Of a stretch of DNA of 64,000 nt, positions 54,032 to 63,098 are shown one piece after another (position 1 is the first letter of the stretch; every line of letters begins with the position of its first letter). The position numbers and the translations under genes were made by a program. The notes under the pieces are model-generated. The model saw only the letters and a list, made by a program, of their open reading frames with translations. It ran no database searches and had not been told where the DNA came from. Origin of the DNA: Halococcus salsus (GTDB lineage Archaea; Halobacteriota; Halobacteria; Halobacteriales; Halococcaceae). Location: assembly GCF_009900715.1 (NCBI RefSeq), contig NZ_JAAAJC010000002.1, positions 186,001-250,000 on the forward strand. Direction: 5' to 3'.

Positions 54032-55180
54032 TCACTCCAGAAACGCTTCGATCCGGTCCATCGCCTCGCGCAGCTCGTTCAGTCCCGTCGCGTACGAAAC
54101 CCGGAGATGGCCCTCGCCGCCCGCGCCGAAGACGTCGCCGGGGACCATCGCCACGCCGCACTCCTCGAGGACCGCCTCGGCGAACGCTTCGGCGTCCGCC
54201 CACGGGCTCTCGGGGAAGACGTAGAACGCGCCGGTGGCCTCGAAACAGTCGATGCCCATCTCCGCGAATCGCGAGAGCACGAACCGCCGCCGGCGGTCGT
54301 ACTGGGCGCGCATCTCCTGGACGTCGTCGTCGCAGTGTTCGAGCGCGTCGAGCGCGGCGTGCTGTGCGGTGGTGGGTGCCGAGAGCATCCCGTACTGGTG
54401 GATCCGGTTCATCGCGCGGATCGCCTCCGGGGGGGCGAGCGCGTAGCCGAGCCGGAGCCCCGTCATCGCGTAGGCTTTCGAGAAGCCGTTGAACACCACC
54501 GTTCGTTCGCGCATCCCCGGCAGGGTGGCGATCGAGGTGTGGTCGCCGTCGTAGGTCAGGTCGGCGTAGATCTCGTCGGCGAGCACGGTCAAATCGTGTT
54601 CGCGGGCGAACTCGGCCACCGGTTCGAGGTGCTCCTCGCGCATCGTCGCCCCCGTGGGATTGTTGGGATAGCAGTAGACCAGCGCCTCAGCTTCTTCGGC
54701 CCCAGCCTCCCGGAGCACCTCCGCCGTGAGCCGGAACTCGTCGGCTTCGCGCGTCGGTACCGGCAGGGGCTCCCCGCCCGCGAAGATCACGCCAGGCACG
54801 TACGACACGTACGACGGCTGGGCCACTGCGACCGTGTCCCCCGGGTCGCAGAACGCGCGGAACGCCGCGTCGATGGCCTCCGAAGCCCCCGCCGTCACCA
54901 GGATCTCCTCGTCGGGGTCGTAGTCGAGGTCGTACTGGCTCACCACCCGACCCGCGATGGCCTCCCTGAGTTCTCGCATCCCCCGGTTCGCGGTGTAGGA
55001 GGTCTTCCCCCGTTCGAGCGAGTCGATGGCGGCCTCGCGGGCGCTCCACGGTGCGGTGAAGTCGGGTTCGCCCACCCCGAGCGAGATCACGTCGTCCATC
55101 TCCTCGGCGAGTTCGAAGAAGCGCCGGATGCCCGAGGGCGGGACCTGCTCGACTCGTTCGGCTATCTTCACGCGAGCCAC
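54032..55180 (-). CDS. Class I/II aminotransferase (PLP-dependent)
   Basis: 382 residues of fold-type I aminotransferase, AspC-like. Motifs: ISLGVGEPDFTAPWSAREAA, YTANRGMRELREAIAG, YCYPNNPTGATMREEHLEPV, DEIYADLTYDG and the PLP lysine in NGFSKAYAMTGLRLGYALAP. The start is GTG at 55180; another GTG at 55171 (reading KIAERVEQVPPSG) is equally possible. An Lrp-type regulator is encoded 107 bases upstream in the same direction, a usual arrangement for amino-acid metabolism; the specific substrate is not evident. Confidence 0.94.
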   Translation of the reverse strand: MARVKIAERVEQVPPSGIRRFFELAEEMDDVISLGVGEPDFTAPWSAREAAIDSLERGKTSYTANRGMRELREAIAGRVVSQYDLDYDPDEEILVTAGASEAIDAAFRAFCDPGDTVAVAQPSYVSYVPGVIFAGGEPLPVPTREADEFRLTAEVLREAGAEEAEALVYCYPNNPTGATMREEHLEPVAEFAREHDLTVLADEIYADLTYDGDHTSIATLPGMRERTVVFNGFSKAYAMTGLRLGYALAPPEAIRAMNRIHQYGMLSAPTTAQHAALDALEHCDDDVQEMRAQYDRRRRFVLSRFAEMGIDCFEATGAFYVFPESPWADAEAFAEAVLEECGVAMVPGDVFGAGGEGHLRVSYATGLNELREAMDRIEAFLE

Positions 55181-55197
55181 CCCCGGTGGCGAGTAGC

Positions 55198-55246
55198 GCG
55201 GAACCGTCGGTTCCGCGGACCATGTGAGCGGCGGCTACGCCGCCGC
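55198..55246. repeat. Two adjacent perfect triloop hairpins
   Basis: GCGGAACC-gtc-GGTTCCGC (55198-55216, nine pairs with the flanking C and G) is followed by GCGGCGGC-tac-GCCGCCGC (55228-55246). Both lie between the Lrp gene and the aminotransferase start. Transcribed from the minus strand they would form stable stems; terminator, attenuator or dispersed repeat are all possible. Confidence 0.5.
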
Positions 55247-55286
55247 GAGCAGACGTGAGCAGGGAGCGCGGAACGCGCGACCGTGT

Positions 55287-55775
55287 TCATGGCGAGACCG
55301 ACAACCGGTCGTCGTCCCGGTCGCCGTCGAACTCGATGCCGTGTTCCTTGTAGGACTCCATCAGGTAGTGGGTCACGGTCTGGGTTATTTCAGGGACTGG
55401 CGCGACCTTCTCCGAGACGAATCTCGAAACCTCACCCATCGAGTCGGCCTCGACGGTCATCGAGAAGTCGTACTCGCCGCTCACGAGCCGGAGGGATTCC
55501 ACCTCGGGAAAGCCCACGAGCCGCTTCGCGATGTCGTCGTAGCCCGTCTCGCGGTCGAGGGTGACGTTACACTCGACCAGCGCACGGACGGGTTCGTCGT
55601 CGGTGTTCCGCCAGTCGACGACGGCGCTGTACCCGCGGATGACCCCGTCGGCTTCGAGCGCCTCGATGGTCGATTCGACCTCGCTCTCCTCGGCCCCCGT
55701 CATCCGGGCGAGGTCGGCGGTCGTGTATCGGGCGTTCTCGCGGAGCAACGACACCAGTTCCGCGCGGGTGTTCAT
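55287..55775 (-). CDS. Lrp/AsnC-family transcription regulator
   Basis: 162 residues. The N-terminal winged helix (LVSLLRENARYTTADLARMT, VIRGYSAVVDWRN) is followed by the RAM ligand domain (VSGEYDFSMTVEADSMGEVS). It starts MNTRAELVSLL at 55775; a TATA-like CCTTTTTGCG lies 27 bases upstream. Lrp proteins sense amino acids; the downstream aminotransferase is its likely target. The C-terminal basic-acidic tail (EFDGDRDDDRLSVSP) is typical of halophiles. Confidence 0.93.
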   Translation of the reverse strand: MNTRAELVSLLRENARYTTADLARMTGAEESEVESTIEALEADGVIRGYSAVVDWRNTDDEPVRALVECNVTLDRETGYDDIAKRLVGFPEVESLRLVSGEYDFSMTVEADSMGEVSRFVSEKVAPVPEITQTVTHYLMESYKEHGIEFDGDRDDDRLSVSP

Positions 55776-55855
55776 GTCGCGAGGTACGGCCACTGTCGCA
55801 AAAAGGTTGCTCCCGACCGGTTTTCGCGGCGGGCCGGTCCGGACGTCGTCCGGAG

Positions 55856-57466
55856 CTACCCCTCCTCGTCGAGGAACGCGGTCAGGAGCTTTCGTTGGGC
55901 CTTCCGGAGGTGGCTGTGGAGCGTCGGCGAGGAGATCCCCATCGAGGCCGCGAGCTCCTCGGCGGTCGAGCCGCGCGGCCAGTCGTAGTAGCCCGCGAAG
56001 AACGCCGCCCGCACGGCCGCGCGCTGTTTCTCGGTGAGTCGGTCGTCGACCGCCTGCCGGAAGCCCGCCTCGGTCCCGACGGGGAGCTCGACCGCGCGCT
56101 TCGAGAGGAACGCCGTTCCGGGGTAGGCCGCCTCGAAGGCGTCGACCACCCGTCGGACGTCCGTGTCGGCGGCGACCTCACAGACCAACCGCGCCTCGCC
56201 GTCCTCGGCCGTGAGCCGTCGGACCGTCCCGCCCATGTCGATCGCGATATCGGCCGGCCCCTCGGTGGTGGCGAACTCGAACAGCCCGTCCTCCTCGCCA
56301 CCGGAGACGAGACGTGCCTCCACGATCCCGGGGAACGTCTCGGCGAGGTCGAGCACGGATTCCGGCGGCGTTCCCTCGATCGTGACGTACTGGAGGACGG
56401 TGTCGTCGGCCGCCGGAACCATGCCGTCGAGGCTGTAGCGACAGTCGAGCCGGTCGGTGACCGCGACGGGGAACGCGGTGTCGTCCGTCAGGCGGAGGGT
56501 GACCGCGACCGCCGTATCGGAGAGCAGGAGCTTCATGTTCTGGGCGGCGCTGATCGCGAAGCCCGCGACCTCGCCGAGCACCGTGAGCCCCGCGCGCTCG
56601 CGCTCGGCGAAGGCGTCCGGGTGGGTCGCCGAGAGCCCGAGCACGCCGTAGACGACCTCCCGATAGGAGAGGGGGACCATCGCCATCGGTCCGGAGCTGC
56701 CGTGTGCGTCGGCCATCGAGGGGGACGGCTCCTCGACGACTTGGACCGTCCCGGTTTCGAGCGCGCGAACGCCCGGGTCCGCCAGCCCGCCGTCGGTGGC
56801 GACCGCCGCGATGTCCTCGACCCCCGCACCGGTCTCGACAGCGAGGCCGCCCGTCTCGTCGCGTTCGGCGATCCACGCGACCCCGTAGAGGTCGGAGGCC
56901 GCGATCCGCTCACAGACCGTGCGTTCGATCTCCTCGCGGGTCGCGGCCCCGACCAGCCCGCGGATGATCCCCTGGATCACGACGTTGATCCGGTCGAGCC
57001 GGGCGAGTTCGTCGCGCTGGCGTTCGAGCCGGCGCTCGCGTTCGGCCAGCGCCTTCTCGGCGCGACGCTGGCCCACCGCGTTCTCGACCCGGTTGGCGAG
57101 GAGTTCGTACTGGTCCACCCCGCCACCCTTCCGGAGGTAGTCGGTGACGCCCATCGAGATCGCCTCGCTCGCGGCCTCCTCGCTGCCCTTGCCGGTCGAG
57201 AGGATGAACGGGAGCTTCGGGTGGGAGTCGCGAACCGTCGCGAGGAGCTCTAGCCCGTCGGTTCCAGGCATCCGGTAGTCGCTGACGATACAGTCGACCG
57301 AGGCATCGTCGAGGTGGTCGAGCGCCGCCGCGGCGCTGGTTTCGGTCTCGACGACGAACCCGTCGATCCCCCCGAGCACCGTCGCGGCGAGCGAGACGAT
57401 CGCCGGCTCGTCGTCCACGAACAACACCCGGATCGGGTCGGCATCCGCCGCCGCGGATCGCTGCAT
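55856..57466 (-). CDS. Receiver/GAF/HTH-10 response regulator
   Basis: 536 residues. A receiver domain (about 10-125) with VLFVDDEPAIVSLAATVLGG, the phospho-acceptor Asp in DCIVSDYRMPGTDGLEL and FILSTGKGSEEAASEA is followed by a coiled linker, a GAF-type domain (about 165-315) and a Bat-type region. The C-terminal HTH-10 domain reads LTEKQRAAVRAAFFAGYYDW and STAEELAASMGISSPTLHSH. It begins at the ATG at 57466. It follows the large histidine kinase gene by 74 bases in the same direction, so they form a two-component pair. The receiver resembles the one at the kinase N-terminus almost residue for residue. Confidence 0.93.
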   Translation of the reverse strand: MQRSAAADADPIRVLFVDDEPAIVSLAATVLGGIDGFVVETETSAAAALDHLDDASVDCIVSDYRMPGTDGLELLATVRDSHPKLPFILSTGKGSEEAASEAISMGVTDYLRKGGGVDQYELLANRVENAVGQRRAEKALAERERRLERQRDELARLDRINVVIQGIIRGLVGAATREEIERTVCERIAASDLYGVAWIAERDETGGLAVETGAGVEDIAAVATDGGLADPGVRALETGTVQVVEEPSPSMADAHGSSGPMAMVPLSYREVVYGVLGLSATHPDAFAERERAGLTVLGEVAGFAISAAQNMKLLLSDTAVAVTLRLTDDTAFPVAVTDRLDCRYSLDGMVPAADDTVLQYVTIEGTPPESVLDLAETFPGIVEARLVSGGEEDGLFEFATTEGPADIAIDMGGTVRRLTAEDGEARLVCEVAADTDVRRVVDAFEAAYPGTAFLSKRAVELPVGTEAGFRQAVDDRLTEKQRAAVRAAFFAGYYDWPRGSTAEELAASMGISSPTLHSHLRKAQRKLLTAFLDEEG

Positions 57467-57540
57467 CGCCACAATACATATCTCTACAGCGGGAACTACA
57501 AAAAATATCGCCTCTCGGCCTCGTACGTGACGTCGTCCGA

Positions 57541-60500
57541 CTACGTCGTGACCTCGAAGCGAGCACCGTCGGTCCCGTCGACCGCACGGACGTCCCAGCC
57601 GTGGGCCTCGGCGATGTTCCGGACGATCATCAGGCCCAGCCCGGTCCCCGATTCGGTCGTCGAGTAGCCGTGTTCGAAGATCTTCTCGTGTTCGCCCTCG
57701 GGGATCCCCGGGCCGTCGTCGGCGACGTAGAAGCCGTTTTCGAGTGCCCCGACGACCACCGACGCCTCCTCGCCGGCGTGGTCGAGCGCGTTGCGAAAGA
57801 GGTTCTCGAACAGCCGCGTGAGGCGGTCGGGGTCGGCCTCGACGGTGTCGAGCGCCTCGACGGTGAGGCTCGCCGTCTCGGTGCCCGCCGTCCGCCACGC
57901 ACGCTCGGCGACGTCCTCGAACGCGACGGGTTCGGTCTCGCCGATGACCTTCCCCTGACGGGCGAGGGTGAGGACGTCCTCGATCAGGGTGTCCATTCGG
58001 TCGAGCGCCCACAGCGCGTCCTCGTGGTGGTCGGAGGGGGCCTCGGCCTCGGCGAGTTCGACCCGGCCGCGCGCGACGCTCATCGGGCTCCGGAGGTCGT
58101 GGCTGATCACGCTCGCGAACTCGTCGAGGAGTTCGTTCTGACGTTCGAGCTCGCGCTCGTGGCGCTTCTGCTCGGTGATGTCGGTGTAGAGCGAGTAGCC
58201 AGCGAGGTTGCGCGTGTCGGGTTCGAGCGGGACGATGTGGAGCAGGAAGTCCCGAACCCCGTCCGCGGTCCGCCGACGGACGGTCGCCTGGAGGCTCTCG
58301 CCCTCGATGAGCGCCTCGTTGAACGTGTCCGCCTCGGCTTCGTGCTCGGCCGGGACGATGTAGTCGTCGATGTTCTCGTCGATGACCTCCTCGCCGGGGT
58401 AGCCGAAGATCCGCTCGAATCGGGCGTTCACCCGTCTGGCGATCGGTTCGCCGTCGACCAGTTCGTAGCTCACCGCGGCGTCGGTGACGTTCTCGAACAG
58501 CGCGGTCAGCCGGTCGCGTTCGGTCACGAGCTCGTGCTGTCGCTCGCGGAGGAGGTGTTCGCGCTCGGCACGCTCCATCGCGGCCCCGGCGTTGGTCACC
58601 AGCAGCTTCGCCAGCGAGAACTCCCGGTCGGAGAAGGCCGCCGGCTCGACCGAGCCGACGATCATCAGGCCGTAGCCGTCGATGGGGAGCATCATCTCGC
58701 TCCGCATGGGCGTCTCGGGGTTGTAGACCCCCGGTTCGTCGTCGACACGGTCGTAGGAGCGGGGTTCGCCCGTCTCGAACGCCTCCCACGAGAGGCTGCC
58801 CTCGCCGGCGAAGGCCGGGGGCGCTTCGATCACCTCCATGCTTCGGTCCGACGTGACGACCGGTCGGAGGACGTCGTCGGTCTCGTCGTATCGCCAGATG
58901 GCGCTCAACGGGATGTCGAGCACGTCGTCGACCGTCGCGACGGCCGTCTCGGCCACCGCGTCCCGGTCGACCGCCGTCATCATCCGTCGGGTCGCGTCGT
59001 GGAGGGCTTCGAGGTCGTGTTCGTGTTTTCGGCGTTCGAGCTCGCGGCTCGCCCCGCGGGCGACGAGGTCGACGAAGCCCTGCTCGGCGCTCGAAAACGG
59101 GTCGCGCGGGTTCGGGTCCGCGAAGCAGAACGTCCCGTAGACCTCGTCGTCGACGGTGAGCTTCCCGCCGATGTAGCTATCGAGGTCGAACGACTCGCGT
59201 GCGGGGTCGCCCTTCCACCCCGCCGCGACCGCGTCGTTGACCGCGAACGGACCGTCGGTCTCGACCGTCCGTCGGCAGTAGACCGACGACAGCGGACACT
59301 CCGCCCCCGGCTCGATGGCCTCGTGCGAGCCGTGCGTCGCCTCGATCCGGAGCGTTCCGTCCTCGATGTGGGTCATGAATCCGACGTCGGCGTCGAGATA
59401 CGCACAGCCGAGTTCGAGCAGCCGGTCGATCCGCTCGTCGAAGTCGAGCCCGCTGCTCGACGTCGTCTCGTAGAGCTTGCGTCGGTACCGCTCGTTCTCC
59501 TTCTTCTCCGAGACGTCGCGGATGACGCCGACGCTGCCCTCGTATTCGCCGTCGGTCCGGAGCAGCGTGACCTGGGCTTCGCAGGGCCGGAGGCTGCCGT
59601 CGGCCAGTCGAACCTCGAACTCGAACGAGGCGGTGTCGCGCTCGGCGTCGTGGCTGAGGAGTCGGCGGACGACGTCGGTGCCCGCCTCGATCGCCTCCCC
59701 ATCGAGGATCGCCGAGATGTGCTCGCCGATCAGCGCCTCGCGGGTGTAGCCCACGACGTCGAGGAGGCGGTCGTTGGCCGCCATGAACCGACCCTCGGTG
59801 TCGAGCGCGTAGATGCTGTCGCCGGCGGTGTCGAGCATCCGGCGGTAGCGCCGGAGCTGCTCCTCGCGCGCGAGCCGGTCGAGCGCGGTCGCGGCGTTCG
59901 CGGTGAGCATCCGGGCGAGTTCGATGTCGGCGTCCCCGAAGTCCCCCTCCGTCGAGACGATGCTGAGGGTCCCGTGGTCGCCGATCGGGACGTAGAGCGC
60001 GCTCTCGACGTCGACACGGGTGTCAATCACGGCGCTCCCCGAGGCAACGATGGGCTGTTCGGCCTCGAACGCGCGCCACGGGAACCCCTCGTCGCGGTCG
60101 TAGCTCGGCCGGTCGCCGTGCTGCTCGGCACCGCTCGGCGTCAGCGCGACGGGGTCGAGGGTATCGGTCTCCGGATCGTAGAACCGGACCGCGGCCAGCG
60201 AGAAGCCGAGGACGTCCTCGACGGCCGCCGCGGTGGCGTCAGCCACGTCGGGGCGGCCCTCGGCGCGCATGAAATCCCGGGTCGCCTCGTGGAGCGCGGC
60301 GACGGTCCTCGCGCGGTCGCGGCGCTCGGTGGTGTCGCGGATCGCACCCGCGACCCCACGGAACTCGCCGTCGGCGAGTCGGAGCGCGAGGTGGTCCTCA
60401 CATGCCACCCGGTCGCCGTCGGCGGTCCGGATCTCGAACTCGACGGTCGTCTCCTCGGCACCCGTCGACAACATCTCGCCGACGAGCTCCTCGAACATCT

Positions 60501-62376
60501 CCGCGGTCTCGGGGTCCTTGATCTGCTCGACGCTCTCGCCGAGGACGTCCGCGGCCTCGTAGCCCGTGAGGTCGGTGAAGCCCTGGTTGACGAACTCGAA
60601 GCGGCCCTCGCTGTCGAGCACGTAGACCGCGTCGGTCGCCGTCCGGTACCGTTCGGACTCGCGCTCGCGGGCCTTTCGGTCGGTGATGTCGCGCCCGGTG
60701 CCGACGGCCCCCTGGAACTCCTCGGTCACGATCTGCGCGCCGCTGAACTCGTGGGGGATGACCGTACCGGTCTTCGTCACGAACGCCGACTCGACGGTGA
60801 CCCGCTCGCCGCGCTCGACCACCGCCTCGATCTTCTCCCGGAGCAGCGCGTGGTCGGCCGGCGGGATGAACTCGAGGCAGTTCATGCCCGCTATCTCCTC
60901 GGTCGAGTAGCCGACGACCGACTCGAAGGTCTCGTTCCACCTGAGCATCCGGCCGTCGGCGTCGAAGGCGTAGATCGGGTCCGGCGTGGCGTCGAACAGG
61001 CTCTCGATGACCGCCCGTTCCTCGTGGAGTTCGCGCTCGCGCGCCCGCCGCTCGGAGACGTCCCGGAACACCCCCTGTATCAACCGCCGGTCGTCGAGCT
61101 CGACGATGCTCGCGCCGACCTCCACCGGGACGTGCTCGCCGTCGGCACGCTCGACCACCAGTGGTGACCCGTCGAGGACGCCCACGGACCGTTTCCCGTC
61201 CACGAACGACTCCTCGTCGAAGAGCTCCCGATACCGTTCCGCCTCGTCCTCGGGATAGAGCTCGGTGTAGTCCGCCCCGAGGAGCGACTCGCGGTCGCGA
61301 CCGAGGAGCGCCGTGGCGGCGGCGTTGGTCTCGACGACCTCCCCCGTGGCCGCGTCGACGACGAGGACCGCGTCCGGCCCGGTGTCGAGCAGCGCCCGGT
61401 ACTTCCGTTCGGACTCGGCGAGCGCGCGTTCGCGGCGTTCGAGCTGGCCCCGCGTCTCGGCGGCGTGGATCGCCTGCGCGATGGTGCCGGCCAGCTCCGT
61501 GAGCGCGTCGCGTTCGTCGGCCTCGAACGCCCGTCGGTCGGCGTATATCCCGAGCACACCGTAGGACGCCTCGTCGTACGACAGCGGCAACGTGATGACC
61601 GAGTCGAACCCGTGGCAGTCCACCGTCTCGCGCCACGACTCGAACGTCCCGTCCTGGCCGTCGTGATAGACCTGGGGTTCGCCCGTGCGCATCGCCCGAC
61701 CGATCGGACCGTCGTCGAGCGTCGTGTCGTCGAGCGTCGTGTCGTCGAGCGTCGTGTCGTCGGTCGGGCGGTCGTCGAACGCCGCTCCGTCGCCGGCGCG
61801 TTCGCGAACCGCGAACCCGTCGTCGGTCGCCGTGGCGATCCACGCCTGGCTGTACGACGCGGAGCCCGCGAGGCACTCACAGACCCGTGTCTCGATCCCC
61901 TCGCGGGTCGACTGGCGAACGAGTTCGCGCTGGACCTCCGCCACGACGGCGTTGATCCGGGCGAGGTCGGCGGCACGGTCGGTGGCGCGGTCGGCCTCGA
62001 CGGCGTGTTCGATCCGGTTGGCGAGGAGTTCGTACTGTTCGCTCCCGGTGCCCTTCCGGAGGTAGTCGGTGACGCCGGCCGAGATCGCCTCGCTCGCGGC
62101 CTCCTCGCTGCCCTTGCCGGTGAAGAGGATGAACGGCACCGCCGGGTGGGAGTCGCGAACCGCCGCGAGGAATTCGAGCCCGTCCATCCCCGGCATGGTG
62201 TAGTCGCTCACGATACAGTCGACCGCCCCCGGCGCGTGCTCGAACCGTTCGAGCGCGGCCGAAGCCGACGTCTCGGTCGTCACGTCGACGCCGTCGAGGA
62301 GGCGGTCGAGGTGGGTCGCCCCGAGGTCCGCGACCGAGCGCTCGTCGTCAACCCACAACACCGAGATCTCGTCCAT
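57541..62376 (-). CDS. Hybrid-type histidine kinase with receiver, five PAS and four GAF domains
   Basis: 1611 residues. The order is receiver (1-120, SVLWVDDERS, DCIVSDYTMPGMDGLEF), GAF, PAS, PAS, PAS, GAF, PAS, GAF, GAF, PAS, then HisKA with the phospho-His in EFASVISHDLRSPMSVARGR and a HATPase domain (LFENLFRNALDHAGEEAS, YVADDGPGIPEGEHEKIFE, GTGLGLMIVRNIAEAH). Some PAS domains may bind haem or flavin; nothing shows which. A 15-bp tandem repeat in the first GAF (61711-61764) encodes TTLDD units. The start at 62376 has a TATA-like CTTTTTCTC 27 bases before it. No membrane segment is seen, so it senses inside the cell. Confidence 0.94.
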   Translation of the reverse strand: MDEISVLWVDDERSVADLGATHLDRLLDGVDVTTETSASAALERFEHAPGAVDCIVSDYTMPGMDGLEFLAAVRDSHPAVPFILFTGKGSEEAASEAISAGVTDYLRKGTGSEQYELLANRIEHAVEADRATDRAADLARINAVVAEVQRELVRQSTREGIETRVCECLAGSASYSQAWIATATDDGFAVRERAGDGAAFDDRPTDDTTLDDTTLDDTTLDDGPIGRAMRTGEPQVYHDGQDGTFESWRETVDCHGFDSVITLPLSYDEASYGVLGIYADRRAFEADERDALTELAGTIAQAIHAAETRGQLERRERALAESERKYRALLDTGPDAVLVVDAATGEVVETNAAATALLGRDRESLLGADYTELYPEDEAERYRELFDEESFVDGKRSVGVLDGSPLVVERADGEHVPVEVGASIVELDDRRLIQGVFRDVSERRARERELHEERAVIESLFDATPDPIYAFDADGRMLRWNETFESVVGYSTEEIAGMNCLEFIPPADHALLREKIEAVVERGERVTVESAFVTKTGTVIPHEFSGAQIVTEEFQGAVGTGRDITDRKARERESERYRTATDAVYVLDSEGRFEFVNQGFTDLTGYEAADVLGESVEQIKDPETAEMFEELVGEMLSTGAEETTVEFEIRTADGDRVACEDHLALRLADGEFRGVAGAIRDTTERRDRARTVAALHEATRDFMRAEGRPDVADATAAAVEDVLGFSLAAVRFYDPETDTLDPVALTPSGAEQHGDRPSYDRDEGFPWRAFEAEQPIVASGSAVIDTRVDVESALYVPIGDHGTLSIVSTEGDFGDADIELARMLTANAATALDRLAREEQLRRYRRMLDTAGDSIYALDTEGRFMAANDRLLDVVGYTREALIGEHISAILDGEAIEAGTDVVRRLLSHDAERDTASFEFEVRLADGSLRPCEAQVTLLRTDGEYEGSVGVIRDVSEKKENERYRRKLYETTSSSGLDFDERIDRLLELGCAYLDADVGFMTHIEDGTLRIEATHGSHEAIEPGAECPLSSVYCRRTVETDGPFAVNDAVAAGWKGDPARESFDLDSYIGGKLTVDDEVYGTFCFADPNPRDPFSSAEQGFVDLVARGASRELERRKHEHDLEALHDATRRMMTAVDRDAVAETAVATVDDVLDIPLSAIWRYDETDDVLRPVVTSDRSMEVIEAPPAFAGEGSLSWEAFETGEPRSYDRVDDEPGVYNPETPMRSEMMLPIDGYGLMIVGSVEPAAFSDREFSLAKLLVTNAGAAMERAEREHLLRERQHELVTERDRLTALFENVTDAAVSYELVDGEPIARRVNARFERIFGYPGEEVIDENIDDYIVPAEHEAEADTFNEALIEGESLQATVRRRTADGVRDFLLHIVPLEPDTRNLAGYSLYTDITEQKRHERELERQNELLDEFASVISHDLRSPMSVARGRVELAEAEAPSDHHEDALWALDRMDTLIEDVLTLARQGKVIGETEPVAFEDVAERAWRTAGTETASLTVEALDTVEADPDRLTRLFENLFRNALDHAGEEASVVVGALENGFYVADDGPGIPEGEHEKIFEHGYSTTESGTGLGLMIVRNIAEAHGWDVRAVDGTDGARFEVTT
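61711..61764 (-). repeat. 15-bp tandem repeat inside the histidine kinase gene
   Basis: GTCGTCGAGCGTCGT is repeated three times in full (61711, 61726, 61741) plus a partial copy. It encodes four TTLDD-type pentapeptides in an acidic loop of the first GAF domain. Repeats of this kind vary in copy number by slippage without shifting frame. Confidence 0.85.
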
Positions 62377-62459
62377 CGATATGGTCGAATGATGCCGTAC
62401 TGAGAAAAAGCTTCCTCGGGGCGGAAACACCTTTGCGTCTTCGGGGGTTCGAAGGGCGT

Positions 62460-63026
62460 ATGACGCTCGAAGAGTCCGCACGCGAGCTCGAACGCGGCGA
62501 CAGCGCGCCCGGCTTCGAACTCCCGGGGACCGACGGCGCGAGCCACGCGCTCGTCGATTATCACGACCACGACGCGCTCCTCGTGGTCTTCACCTGCAAT
62601 CACTGTCCCTACGCCCAGGCGAAGATCGAGGCGCTCAACGGACTGGCCGAGAGCTACGAGGAGGTCGCGGTCGTCGGTATCAACGCCAACGACGCCGAGG
62701 AGTACCCCGACGACTCCTTCGAGCGGATGCAGGAACTCGTCGAGGACGGCACGGTCCGCTACGACGCCTACCTCCGCGACGAGTCCCAGGAGGTCGCGCG
62801 GGCCTACGGCGCGGTCTGCACCCCCGACCCGTTCCTGTTCGCGAAGCGCGACGGCGGCTTCGAGCTCGCCTATCACGGCCGCCTCGACGACGCCACCGGC
62901 CCCGACGAGGAACCCTCGGGCGAACACGGCTTCGAGATGGCGGGCGCGATCGAGTCGGTATTGACGGGGGTCCCCGTCGACCAGCAGTTCCAGCCCTCGC
63001 GCGGCTGCTCGATCAAGTGGAAGTAG
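62460..63026 (+). CDS. Thioredoxin-like peroxiredoxin-family protein
   Basis: 188 residues, starting MTLEESARELERGDSAPGFE. It has the thioredoxin fold of the AhpC/TSA group, with CNHC in VVFTCNHCPYAQAKIE as a candidate redox pair and another Cys in GAVCTPDPFLFAK. Length and GINANDAEEYPDDSFERMQE fit the single-domain thioredoxin-family proteins annotated as redoxins in haloarchaea. It is divergent from the histidine kinase gene, sharing the 83-base promoter region, and has a TATA-like CTTTGCG 27 bases before its ATG. Confidence 0.9.
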   Translation: MTLEESARELERGDSAPGFELPGTDGASHALVDYHDHDALLVVFTCNHCPYAQAKIEALNGLAESYEEVAVVGINANDAEEYPDDSFERMQELVEDGTVRYDAYLRDESQEVARAYGAVCTPDPFLFAKRDGGFELAYHGRLDDATGPDEEPSGEHGFEMAGAIESVLTGVPVDQQFQPSRGCSIKWK

Positions 63027-63045
63027 GTTCGGAGTACTCCCAAAC

Positions 63046-63059
63046 TTCGGCCGGCCGAA
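63046..63059. terminator. Palindrome after the redoxin gene
   Basis: TTCGGCCGGCCGAA, a perfect 14-bp palindrome followed by AAAGG, about 20 bases after the redoxin stop. It may end that transcript or contribute to control of the following gene. Confidence 0.3.
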
Positions 63060-63071
63060 AAGGAAAACGGC

Positions 63072-63078
63072 TTTATAT
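63072..63078 (+). promoter_or_regulatory. TATA box of the metal-chelate binding protein gene
   Basis: TTTATAT, about 25 bases before the ATG at 63099 and immediately before an iron-box-like palindrome. Confidence 0.6.
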
Positions 63079-63079
63079 C

Positions 63080-63093
63080 TTAGGCTGGCCTAA
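63080..63093. promoter_or_regulatory. Iron-box (DtxR/SirR-type) operator
   Basis: TTAGGCTGGCCTAA: arms TTAGGC and GCCTAA are perfectly inverted around TG. This is the half-site of DtxR-family iron repressors (TTAGGTTAGCCTAA in bacteria), placed between the TATA box and the start of a siderophore-type binding protein. Binding with iron present would block transcription. Confidence 0.75.
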
Positions 63094-63098
63094 ACCGT

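Noticed and set aside
57600-61170. Very long plus-strand frame opposite the histidine kinase
   Set aside because: Shadow of the multi-PAS/GAF kinase gene; no domain is recognisable in it.
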